Shown here one piece after another: positions 1-7,570 of a stretch of DNA of 8,324 nucleotides (positions are counted from its first letter, which is position 1; each line of letters opens with the position of its first letter). This DNA is from Pseudomonadota bacterium (GTDB taxonomy: Bacteria; Pseudomonadota; Gammaproteobacteria; Steroidobacterales; Steroidobacteraceae), in assembly GCA_023433515.1 (NCBI GenBank), contig JAEZCN010000237.1, positions 1 through 8,324 on the forward strand, read 5' to 3'. Made by a program: the position numbers and the translations under genes. The notes beneath the pieces were generated by a model, which was given only the letters and a program-made list of their open reading frames with translations, was not told the origin of the DNA and did no database searches.

Positions 1-75
1 GACCGCGACGGAAACGCGATCCTGATTGTCGGTGCGATTACCGAGCAGGCTGACTTCGGCGTATTCGATGCGCAA
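1..75 (-). CDS. Probable PPM/PP2C-family Ser/Thr protein phosphatase, N-terminal fragment
   Basis: Only the first 25 or so codons are present; the gene runs off the left edge. The reverse strand reads MRIEYAEVSLLGNR followed by TDNQDRVSVAV. The G-N-R-x-x-N-Q-D-R pattern with a following beta strand matches the first conserved motif of bacterial PP2C phosphatases (G-x-x-R-x-x-N-E/Q-D), whose Asp helps bind the catalytic metals. The family removes phosphate from Ser/Thr residues in the cytoplasm. The start chosen is a TTG at 75-73. An in-frame TAA lies at 117-115 and no ATG or GTG occurs between, so the start is uncertain and no clear ribosome binding site is seen. It is divergent from yicC. 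RNase PH (rph), the usual divergent neighbour of yicC in gammaproteobacteria, was considered, but the residues do not resemble its N-terminus. The call rests on one motif. Confidence 0.55.
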   Translation of the reverse strand, partial: MRIEYAEVSLLGNRTDNQDRVSVAV

Positions 76-152
76 GCGGTGGTGGGGCCGTCTGATAAAC
101 TGCCGCGCACTTTACCGCAACACGCCCCCAAAGCCTGAGAAGTTCGAGCGCC
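76..152. promoter_or_regulatory. Divergent intergenic region between the phosphatase fragment and yicC
   Basis: This gap of about 77 bases must hold the signals for both divergent genes. On the reverse strand, TTGCGG (120-115) and TATCAG (97-92) are spaced 17 bases apart and could be a weak sigma70 promoter for the phosphatase, giving a leader of about 10 bases. On the + strand, TAAACT (96-101) is a 4/6 match to a -10 box but has no acceptable -35 box. Neither is convincing; the entry marks where promoters should be rather than proven sites. No operator palindrome was seen. Confidence 0.25.
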
Positions 153-1016
153 ATGATCGCAAGCATGACCGGATTCGCACGGCGCGAGGTCACAGGCCCC
201 TGGGGCACCCTGGCCTGCGAGCTACGCAGCGTCAATCACCGTTACCTGGAACCCGGGTTTCGCCTGCCCGAAGAGCTCCGTCCGCTCGAATCCGAGTTAA
301 GACAACTGCTCGCGAAGCACCTCAAGCGCGGCAAGGTCGACTGCACGGTTCACCTGCGTTCCGCGCAGGCCGCGGAGCGGGAGTTGCGCGTCGATGCGGC
401 CGCGCTCGGACGGGTCGCGAGCGCCGTGAACGAGGTCATGGCCGCGGTGCCGGGGGCTTCCGCGGATGCGGTCGAGATCCTGCGTTGGCCCGGAGTGGTC
501 GAGTCCAGGAGCGGGGGCGACGAGGCCTTGTTAGAGGCCGGGCGCGCCCTGTTCCAGCAGACGGTAGACGAACTCAGCGCGATGCGTTCACGCGAGGGCA
601 AGCGGTTGAGCGAGCTCATCGAGCAGCGCTGCGCGGGACTCGCCGAGCTGGTCGCCCAGGTCAAGGCGCGGCTGCCGGAAATCCAGGCCCGCGTGCGCAC
701 GCGCCTTCACGAGCGCGTCGCCGAGCTGCTCGCGAACGTCGACCGCGATCGCGTCGAACAGGAAATCGTCCTGCAGCTCCAGCGGCTCGACGTGGCCGAG
801 GAGCTCGACCGGCTCACCGGGCACATCGAGGAAACACGCCGGGTGATGGGGGCACGCGAGGCCGCCGGCCGCCGTCTCGATTTCCTCATGCAGGAGCTCA
901 ACCGCGAGGCGAACACGCTCGCCTCGAAATCTCAGGATCTCGACACCACGCGCATCACGGTCGACATGAAAGTGCTGATCGAGCAGATGCGCGAGCAGGT
1001 GCAGAACGTCGAATGA
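153..1016 (+). CDS. yicC: YicC/YloC family endoribonuclease
   Basis: The 287-residue protein has the normal family length. The N-terminus MIASMTGFARRE matches the family signature (MI-x-SMT-x-F), which fixes the ATG at 153; ELRSVNHRYLE (23-33) is the second conserved block. The C-terminal DUF1732 domain is intact: EELDRLTGHI (216-225), GRRLDFLMQELNREANTLAS (239-258), and the ending MREQVQNVE. The middle (about 130-210) is rich in Glu, Arg and Leu and probably forms long helices. Family members in Escherichia coli and Bacillus subtilis take part in RNA turnover; E. coli YicC is linked to degradation of the small RNA RyhB, and the family is now described as endoribonucleases. No catalytic residues were assigned here. 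Its TGA overlaps the gmk ATG (ATGA at 1013-1016), so the two are probably translationally coupled. Confidence 0.95.
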   Translation: MIASMTGFARREVTGPWGTLACELRSVNHRYLEPGFRLPEELRPLESELRQLLAKHLKRGKVDCTVHLRSAQAAERELRVDAAALGRVASAVNEVMAAVPGASADAVEILRWPGVVESRSGGDEALLEAGRALFQQTVDELSAMRSREGKRLSELIEQRCAGLAELVAQVKARLPEIQARVRTRLHERVAELLANVDRDRVEQEIVLQLQRLDVAEELDRLTGHIEETRRVMGAREAAGRRLDFLMQELNREANTLASKSQDLDTTRITVDMKVLIEQMREQVQNVE

Positions 1017-1642
1017 ACGCGGGAGCCACTACGAAGCGTGGTGCGCTGTTCGTGATCGCCGCGCCCTCGGGCGCAGGCAAGACTTCCCTCGTGAAAGCGG
1101 TGCTCGAATGCGATCCGTCGCTGCGCGTGTCCGTCTCGCACACGACACGCAAGCCGCGCGAGAAGGAAGTTGACGGCGAGCACTACCATTTCATTTCGGT
1201 CGACGAATTCCGCAAGCTGCTCGAACAGGACGCCTTCCTCGAACACGCGCAGGTCTTCGACAACTATTACGGCACCGGTCGCGCCCAGGTCGAAGCAGTG
1301 CGCAATGCGGGCCACGACGTCATCCTCGAGATCGACTGGCAGGGCGCGCAGCAGGTGCGCAAGGCCGTGCCCGACTGTCATTCCATCTTCATCCTGCCGC
1401 CCTCGCGCGCGGCGCTGGAGTTGCGGCTACGCAATCGCAAGACGGACAGCGAAGAGGTCATCGCGCGGCGCCTGCGCGACTCCATCGCCGACATGTCGCA
1501 CTATGGAGAATTCGACTCGGTGATCGTGAACGAGGAATTCGGGACCGCCGTGGGCCAGTTGCTCCAGGTGCTGAGGGGGTCCGAAGGATTCAAGGCAAGC
1601 CGGCCGGAACTGCAGCCCCTGCTGAAGGAACTGCTGGCCTGA
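1013..1642 (+). CDS. gmk: Guanylate kinase
   Basis: Cytoplasmic guanylate kinase, 209 residues (family about 200-210), phosphorylates GMP to GDP with ATP and so feeds GTP and (p)ppGpp synthesis. The P-loop APSGAGKT is at 17-24. The GMP-binding segment SHTTRKPREKEVDGEHYHF lies at 42-60, with the Arg and Tyr residues expected to hold the guanine nucleotide. YGTGRAQVE (86-94), EIDWQGAQQV (106-115) and the lid-type RNRKTDSEEVIARRL (140-154) are also normal. The reading frame is open upstream as far as base 26, but that extension is Arg-rich and overlaps yicC. The ATG at 1013 gives the family N-terminus. The 4-base overlap with yicC points to coupled translation. All expected motifs are present. 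Confidence 0.97.
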   Translation: MNAGATTKRGALFVIAAPSGAGKTSLVKAVLECDPSLRVSVSHTTRKPREKEVDGEHYHFISVDEFRKLLEQDAFLEHAQVFDNYYGTGRAQVEAVRNAGHDVILEIDWQGAQQVRKAVPDCHSIFILPPSRAALELRLRNRKTDSEEVIARRLRDSIADMSHYGEFDSVIVNEEFGTAVGQLLQVLRGSEGFKASRPELQPLLKELLA

Positions 1643-1653
1643 CGCGCACTTGC

Positions 1654-1668
1654 ACGCCTCCGGGGCGT
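1654..1668 (+). other. Short hairpin after gmk
   Basis: ACGCC (1654-1658) and GGCGT (1664-1668) form a perfect 5-bp GC-rich stem around a 5-base loop, 11 bases after the gmk stop codon. There is no run of T after it, so it is not a standard intrinsic terminator. It may protect the 3' end of the transcript or be chance in GC-rich DNA. Confidence 0.3.
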
Positions 1669-1680
1669 CGGTAGCGGTGT

Positions 1681-1707
1681 AAAAACCGGGCAAAACCCGG
1701 TCATTTT
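1681..1707 (+). terminator. Possible weak intrinsic terminator between gmk and rpoZ
   Basis: ACCGGG (1685-1690) and CCCGGT (1696-1701) form a perfect 6-bp stem around the loop CAAAA. An A run (1681-1685) lies on the left and TTTT (1704-1707) on the right, which could extend the pairing past a 2-base bulge. The T run is short, so termination would be partial at best. The position after gmk and just before the rpoZ -10-like box is sensible for a site dividing yicC-gmk from rpoZ-spoT. Confidence 0.4.
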
Positions 1708-1711
1708 CCAG

Positions 1712-1717
1712 TAGAAT
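1712..1717 (+). promoter_or_regulatory. -10-like box for rpoZ
   Basis: TAGAAT matches five of six bases of the sigma70 -10 consensus inside an AT-richer patch of an otherwise GC-rich region. It would start transcription near 1724, giving a leader of about 30 bases that carries the GGAAAG ribosome binding site. No good -35 box is found 16-18 bases upstream; that stretch is occupied by the hairpin at 1685-1701. It may be a secondary promoter inside a longer operon. Confidence 0.35.
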
Positions 1718-1753
1718 TTCCACCCCCCGAAGCTCGGATGCCCGGAAAGACTC

Positions 1754-2053
1754 ATGGCCCGTATCACTGTCGAAGACTGCCTCCCGAACGTCGATAACAT
1801 TTTCCAGCTCGTGCTGTTGGCCGCGCAGCGCGCGCGCCGCCTCGCCAATGGCGCGGAGCCCACTGTCCCCTGGGAGAACGACAAGCCGACCGTGGTCGCA
1901 CTGCGCGAGATTGCCGAAGGCAACATCACGCCCGAGATGCTGCGTGAGCCCGAGCCGCCGCCGCCGGAAGCCCCGCTGCCCGACGCCGACAATCAGTCCC
2001 TGTTCCGTGCGCCGCAATTCGGCCTGCAAGGCGATCGTGACGTACAGGAATAA
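1754..2053 (+). CDS. rpoZ: DNA-directed RNA polymerase omega subunit
   Basis: Small subunit of RNA polymerase, 99 residues, which helps beta-prime fold and forms part of ppGpp binding site 1. MARITVEDCLPNVDN opens the protein as in typical omega subunits. The N-terminal M-A-R-x-T segment, which in E. coli lies beside ppGpp site 1, is kept. RARRLANG (about 27-34) and WENDKPTVVALREIAEG (40-56) are the other family blocks. The tail after about residue 64 is Pro/Glu-rich (EPEPPPPEAP) and probably disordered. The ATG at 1754 follows GGAAAG (1744-1749) by 4 bases. One oddity: residue 16 is Ile (ATT, 1799-1801) where the N-R-F motif normally has Arg. spoT follows after 40 bases, the usual gammaproteobacterial pairing. 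Confidence 0.95.
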   Translation: MARITVEDCLPNVDNIFQLVLLAAQRARRLANGAEPTVPWENDKPTVVALREIAEGNITPEMLREPEPPPPEAPLPDADNQSLFRAPQFGLQGDRDVQE

Positions 2054-2074
2054 ATCCACCGCCTGACCTTTCGC

Positions 2075-2081
2075 AAAGGAG
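2075..2081 (+). promoter_or_regulatory. Ribosome binding site of spoT
   Basis: AAAGGAG is a strong Shine-Dalgarno match but sits 12 bases before the ATG at 2094, longer than the usual 5-9. No other start codon lies at a better distance in this frame, and the protein from 2094 aligns from its first residues with SpoT, so the long spacing is probably real. Confidence 0.6.
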
Positions 2082-2093
2082 CGCTCGCGCGCC

Positions 2094-4277
2094 ATGGACT
2101 TAGCGTCGCCGCTCCTTCAACTTCTGCCAGGTGCCCGGCGATTGCCGGGCCTGCGCGATCTCCTCAACAGCGTCGAGACGTACCTTCCGCCCGAGCAGGT
2201 GGAGCGCGTCCGCGCGGCCGCCGAATTCGGCGCCGAGGCGCACGAGGGACAGAAGCGGCTTTCGGGCGAGCCCTACATCGCGCATCCGCTCGCCGCCGCG
2301 CAGATCCTCGCCGATCTGCACATGGATCCCGACACGATCATCGCGGCGATCCTGCACGACGTCATCGAAGACACGCCGATCTCCAAGGAGGAGCTGTCGG
2401 AGAAATTCGGCACCGCGGTCGCCGAGATCGTCGACGGGGTGACGAAGCTCGACCAGATCCAGTTCAAGTCGCGCGCCGAGGCGCAGGCGGAATCGTTCCG
2501 CAAGATGGTGCTCGCGATGGTGCGCGACCTGCGCGTGATCCTCGTGAAGCTCGCGGACCGCACGCACAACATGCGGACCCTCGACGCCATGGCGCCCGCG
2601 CGCCGCCGCGCGGTAGCTAGAGAGACGCTCGACATCTACGCGCCGATCGCAGGGCGCCTCGGTCTCTACAATCTCAAGCTCGAGCTCGAAGACCTCGGGT
2701 TCAGGGCGGCCTTCCCGCACCGATACAAGGTGCTCGAACGCGCATTGAAGCGCGCGCGCGGCAACCAGAAGCAGTTCCTCAACAAGATCGCGGACACGCT
2801 GAACGTCGCGCTGGCGAAGGCGGACCTCAAGGCCGACGTCTCCACGCGCGAGAAACACCTCTACAGCATCTACAGCAAGATGCTGCGCAAGGGCGCGCCG
2901 CTCTCCGAGATCGTCGACGTGTTCGGTCTGCGCATCGTGGTCGACAAGGCGGACACCTGTTACCGCGCGCTCGGCGTCGTGCACGCGACGTACAAGCCGA
3001 TGCCCGGACGCTTCAAGGATTACATCGCGATCCCGCGCATCAACGGTTACCAGTCGCTGCACACGACGCTGTTCGGCCCGAACGGCATCCCGATCGAGGT
3101 GCAGATCCGCACCGAGGACATGCACCGCGTGGCCGAGGCGGGTGTCGCGGCGCACTGGAAATACAAGGTCAACGAGACCGGCGGGGGCCAGGACGACCGC
3201 GCGCGCGAGTGGCTCGCGAATCTCGTCGACATGCAGGAAGGCGGCAGCTCCGAGGACTTCCTCGAGAGCGTCAAGGTCGACCTGTTCCCGGACAAGGTGT
3301 ACGTGTTCACGCCGAAGGGCGAGATCCTGCGCCTGCCGCGCGGCGCGACCGTCGTCGACTTCGCGTATGCGGTGCACACGGACGTCGGCAACCGCTGCGT
3401 CGCCGCCAAGGTAGACAGGCGTCTCACCCCGTTGCGCACCCCGCTGCGTAATGGCCAGACCGTCGAGATCATCACGGCGAAAGGCGCGATGCCGAATCCG
3501 TCGTGGGTGAACTTCGTCGTGACGGCGAAGGCGCGCGCCGCGGTCCGCCACTATCTCAAGGGCCTGCGGCGCCAGGAAGCGATCGAGCTCGGCGCGCGGC
3601 TGATCAACCAGGCGCTGGGCGAGTTCAAGCTGTCGCTCGAGGAAGTCTCGCCGGACACGCTGAACGCCGCCGTCGGCGAGCTCGGCATGCACGACGTCGA
3701 CGAGTTGTACGAGAAGGTGGGGCTCGGCGAGCGGCTCGCGCCGCTGGTCGCCCGCCGGCTGCTGCCGAGCAAGGCCAGTGAGGAGTCGTACTCCGGCGCG
3801 CCCGCGCCGCTCGCGATCGCGGGCACCGAGGGCCTGCTGGTGTCCTATGCGCGCTGCTGCTTCCCGATTCCCGACGACCCGATCTTCGCGTTCCTCTCCG
3901 CGGGCCGCGGCGTCGTGGTCCACCGCGAGAACTGCGTGAACGTCGAGGACTATCGCAAACATCCGGAGAACTGGTTGCCGGTCGCATGGCAGGCCACCAC
4001 CGACAGGATGTTCAGCTCGGAGATCCGCGTCGACGTCGCGAACAAGATGGGCGTGCTCGCCGCGGTGGCCGCGGCCATCTCCTCCGGCGACACCAACATC
4101 GAGCGCGTGGCGGTCGAGGAAAAGGACGCCGACTCCTCCTCGCTCGTGTTCGAGCTGCGTGTTCGCAATCGCGAGCACCTGGCGAGGGTCGTGAAAGTCA
4201 TCCGTCGCATGCCCGAAGTGCTCAAGGTCACGCGTACAATCGCGAGCCACGGCCGCGCCGATCGCTCGGCCCAATAG
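2094..4277 (+). CDS. spoT: Bifunctional (p)ppGpp synthetase/hydrolase SpoT
   Basis: Cytoplasmic stringent-response enzyme, 727 residues (family about 700-740), that makes (p)ppGpp from GTP/GDP and ATP and breaks it down. The HD hydrolase domain is complete: YIAHP with H64, LLHD-type ILHDVIEDT (86-94) and KLADRTHNMRTL (152-163). The synthetase domain has REKHLYSIYSKM (252-263), the RFKD motif (306-309; RxKD is typical of bifunctional enzymes, while monofunctional RelA has ExDD), GYQSLHT (318-324) and EVQIRTEDMH (335-344). The TGS domain is at about 400-461 (KVYVFTPKGE). A Cys/His segment includes C588, C589, H610 and C614. The C-terminal ACT domain spans about 641-712. Both activities therefore look intact. 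The ATG at 2094 is preceded by AAAGGAG (2075-2081) at a rather long 12-base spacing. A codon-aligned antisense reading frame is a codon-bias artefact. Confidence 0.98.
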   Translation: MDLASPLLQLLPGARRLPGLRDLLNSVETYLPPEQVERVRAAAEFGAEAHEGQKRLSGEPYIAHPLAAAQILADLHMDPDTIIAAILHDVIEDTPISKEELSEKFGTAVAEIVDGVTKLDQIQFKSRAEAQAESFRKMVLAMVRDLRVILVKLADRTHNMRTLDAMAPARRRAVARETLDIYAPIAGRLGLYNLKLELEDLGFRAAFPHRYKVLERALKRARGNQKQFLNKIADTLNVALAKADLKADVSTREKHLYSIYSKMLRKGAPLSEIVDVFGLRIVVDKADTCYRALGVVHATYKPMPGRFKDYIAIPRINGYQSLHTTLFGPNGIPIEVQIRTEDMHRVAEAGVAAHWKYKVNETGGGQDDRAREWLANLVDMQEGGSSEDFLESVKVDLFPDKVYVFTPKGEILRLPRGATVVDFAYAVHTDVGNRCVAAKVDRRLTPLRTPLRNGQTVEIITAKGAMPNPSWVNFVVTAKARAAVRHYLKGLRRQEAIELGARLINQALGEFKLSLEEVSPDTLNAAVGELGMHDVDELYEKVGLGERLAPLVARRLLPSKASEESYSGAPAPLAIAGTEGLLVSYARCCFPIPDDPIFAFLSAGRGVVVHRENCVNVEDYRKHPENWLPVAWQATTDRMFSSEIRVDVANKMGVLAAVAAAISSGDTNIERVAVEEKDADSSSLVFELRVRNREHLARVVKVIRRMPEVLKVTRTIASHGRADRSAQ

Positions 4278-4294
4278 CTTTCGAGGAGTTCACG

Positions 4295-4678
4295 ATGTCG
4301 ATCAAGGCCATCCACACGGATCAGGCGCCCAAGGCCATTGGCCCCTATTCACAGGCGGTGCGCGCCGGCGACACGGTGTACATGGCGGGGCAGATTCCGC
4401 TCGATCCGGTCACCATGCAGATGGTCGAAGGCGACTTCGAAGCCGAGGCGCGCCGGGTGTTCGATAACATCAAGGCGGTGATCGCGGCCTCGGGCGGCAC
4501 GTTCGAGCAGGTCGTGAAGGTCACGATCTTCCTCACCGACTTCGCGAACTTCGGCAAGGTCAACGACCTCATGACGCAGTATTTCCGGGAACCCTACCCG
4601 GCCCGTTCGACGGTGGCGGTCGCGGCGCTGCCGCGCAACGCGCGCGTCGAGATCGAGTGCACGCTGCACCTGGGCTGA
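4295..4678 (+). CDS. ridA: RidA family reactive imine/enamine deaminase
   Basis: Small cytoplasmic protein of 127 residues (family about 125-130) that hydrolyses reactive 2-aminoacrylate and related enamines/imines released by PLP enzymes such as threonine dehydratase, protecting other PLP enzymes. IGPYSQAV (15-22) and AGQIPLDP (31-38) are the standard N-terminal motifs. PARS (102-105) carries the catalytic Arg104, equivalent to E. coli Arg105, and IEIE-type VEIE supplies Glu119, equivalent to Glu120. Both are key residues for the deaminase subgroup. The ATG at 4295 has GAGGAG (4283-4288) 6 bases upstream. It lies 17 bases after spoT and 16 before recG, so co-transcription is likely. ridA beside spoT is common in Pseudomonas-like genomes. 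Confidence 0.96.
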   Translation: MSIKAIHTDQAPKAIGPYSQAVRAGDTVYMAGQIPLDPVTMQMVEGDFEAEARRVFDNIKAVIAASGGTFEQVVKVTIFLTDFANFGKVNDLMTQYFREPYPARSTVAVAALPRNARVEIECTLHLG

Positions 4679-4694
4679 GAGCATCCTAACCACC

Positions 4695-6794
<2,100 letters not shown>

Positions 6795-6797
6795 TGA

Positions 6798-6826
6798 TTG
6801 AGCTCCAAATGCGAATCATTTACATT
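6798..6826 (+). promoter_or_regulatory. Sigma70-type promoter of the tonB gene
   Basis: TTGAGC (6798-6803, 4/6 match to the -35 box) and TACATT (6821-6826, 4/6 match to the -10 box) are separated by exactly 17 bases. Transcription would start near 6833, about 10 bases before the ATG at 6843. The spacer and -10 box coincide with the Fur-like palindrome, which is the layout of a repressor-blocked promoter. It lies wholly in the gap after the recG stop codon. Confidence 0.5.
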
Positions 6827-6829
6827 CGC
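6808..6829 (+). promoter_or_regulatory. Fur-box-like operator upstream of tonB
   Basis: AATGCGAATCATTTACATT (6808-6826) is an inverted repeat centred on C6817: AATG/CATT outside and AAT/ATT inside. Aligned to the classic 19-base Fur consensus GATAATGATAATCATTATC, the stretch 6805-6823 matches at 12 of 19 positions, including the core AATCATT. A second dyad, GCGAAT (6811-6816) and ATTCGC (6824-6829) with a 7-base spacer, overlaps it. Iron-loaded Fur binding here would cover the promoter spacer and -10 box and repress tonB when iron is plentiful. Fur control is well known for tonB genes. The site is inferred from sequence only. Confidence 0.65.
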
Positions 6830-6842
6830 TCTCTCAATCAAC

Positions 6843-7541
6843 ATGGCCGCCCGACTTCTCAACGAGATGCCCGATGCGCAGGTTCACCGCGGTGAGCCGC
6901 TGCCGGTCATGCTCCGCGACATCGCCGCGTTGCGCCCGCAGCCTGCGCGGCGCAAGAAGCTCCGAGGCCGAACCGTCTTCATCGTCGCGACCGTCGGTGT
7001 TCACGTCATCGCCGCGGCCGCGCTGATCAGCGCACGGCATGACATCCGCGGTCTCATCGAGCCCGCGCCGATCGTCGCCTCGCTGATCGACGCGCCCACG
7101 ACCGAAGACTCGGCGCCCGAATACACGCCGCCGATCCAGGCCGTGACGTACGCGCTGCCTTCGCCGCAGGAGCTTTCGTTCGAGTCCGATGCCATTCCGG
7201 TTGCGTCGGTCGCGATGACGACCGCGATCTCGAATCCGGCGCCGCAGACCATCGCACCGCCGGTGATCGACGATGTCGACTACCTGCGCGTCGCGCGTCC
7301 TGTCTACCCGAGGGAATCGCAGCGCCGGCGCGAGCACGGCACCGTGATCCTGCGCGTGCTCATCGATGCGATGGGACGCCCCGCGCAGATCCAGGTCGAG
7401 CGTTCCAGCGGTTACGAGCGTCTCGACGCGGCGGGCCGCGAAGCCATCGCGAAATCCCTGTTCCGTCCGCACGAAGTGAACGGCATCGCGCAGCCCGCGC
7501 AGGTGCTGATCCCGATCGAGTTCGCGCCGCGCGCGACCTGA
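6843..7541 (+). CDS. tonB: TonB family energy-transducing protein
   Basis: TonB links the ExbB/ExbD proton-driven motor of the inner membrane to TonB-dependent outer-membrane receptors for siderophores, haem, vitamin B12 or glycans. The 232-residue protein from the ATG at 6843 has a cytoplasmic N-terminus of about 43 residues ending in basic RRKKLRGR, a single membrane anchor (about 44-62), a periplasmic linker, and a C-terminal TonB domain (about 146-228) with RPVYP (152-156), a GTVILRVLIDAMG strand pair and SSGYERLD (188-195). His54 with Thr50 matches the S-x3-H membrane signature, Thr replacing Ser. The linker (about 63-145) is Pro-rich but has no Lys and no EP/KP repeats. The frame is open back to TTG 6798, but that start would place coding sequence over the promoter and Fur box. 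No exbB/exbD lies nearby. Which receptors it serves is unknown. Confidence 0.88.
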   Translation: MAARLLNEMPDAQVHRGEPLPVMLRDIAALRPQPARRKKLRGRTVFIVATVGVHVIAAAALISARHDIRGLIEPAPIVASLIDAPTTEDSAPEYTPPIQAVTYALPSPQELSFESDAIPVASVAMTTAISNPAPQTIAPPVIDDVDYLRVARPVYPRESQRRREHGTVILRVLIDAMGRPAQIQVERSSGYERLDAAGREAIAKSLFRPHEVNGIAQPAQVLIPIEFAPRAT

Positions 7542-7556
7542 TCGTGTGACCGCGCG

Positions 7557-7562
7557 TATGAT
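7557..7562 (+). promoter_or_regulatory. -10-like box immediately before ubiA
   Basis: TATGAT matches five of six bases of the -10 consensus and ends 8 bases before the ubiA GTG (7571), so the predicted transcription start falls at about 7569-7571, on the start codon itself. The -35 region is poor: GCGACC at 7533-7538 (spacing 18) matches three of six bases. Flanking GCGCG (7552-7556) and CGCGC (7564-7568) can pair around the box. Confidence 0.35.
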
Positions 7563-7570
7563 GCGCGCCA

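Noticed and set aside
1..138. Open frame on the + strand ending in TGA at 136-138, as a possible C-terminus of an upstream gene
   Set aside because: The peptide has no recognisable C-terminal domain, whereas the opposite strand shows a PP2C-like motif in the same place. Not excluded completely without more sequence.
26..1012. Upstream in-frame extension of gmk (about 329 residues)
   Set aside because: Arg/Ala/Gly-rich out-of-frame reading of yicC. Guanylate kinase starts naturally at ATG 1013, overlapping the yicC stop codon.
2100..4274. A 724-residue open frame on the - strand covering nearly all of spoT
   Set aside because: It is in exact codon register with spoT, so its stops could only arise from TTA, CTA or TCA codons in spoT. 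GC-rich genes avoid these; spoT has TTA at codon 3, which sets the end of the frame. The product is low-complexity and matches no family I know, while the sense strand is a complete SpoT.
3986..4294. Extension of ridA upstream into spoT
   Set aside because: The extension reads spoT out of frame. ATG 4295 has a good ribosome binding site and gives the normal RidA length.
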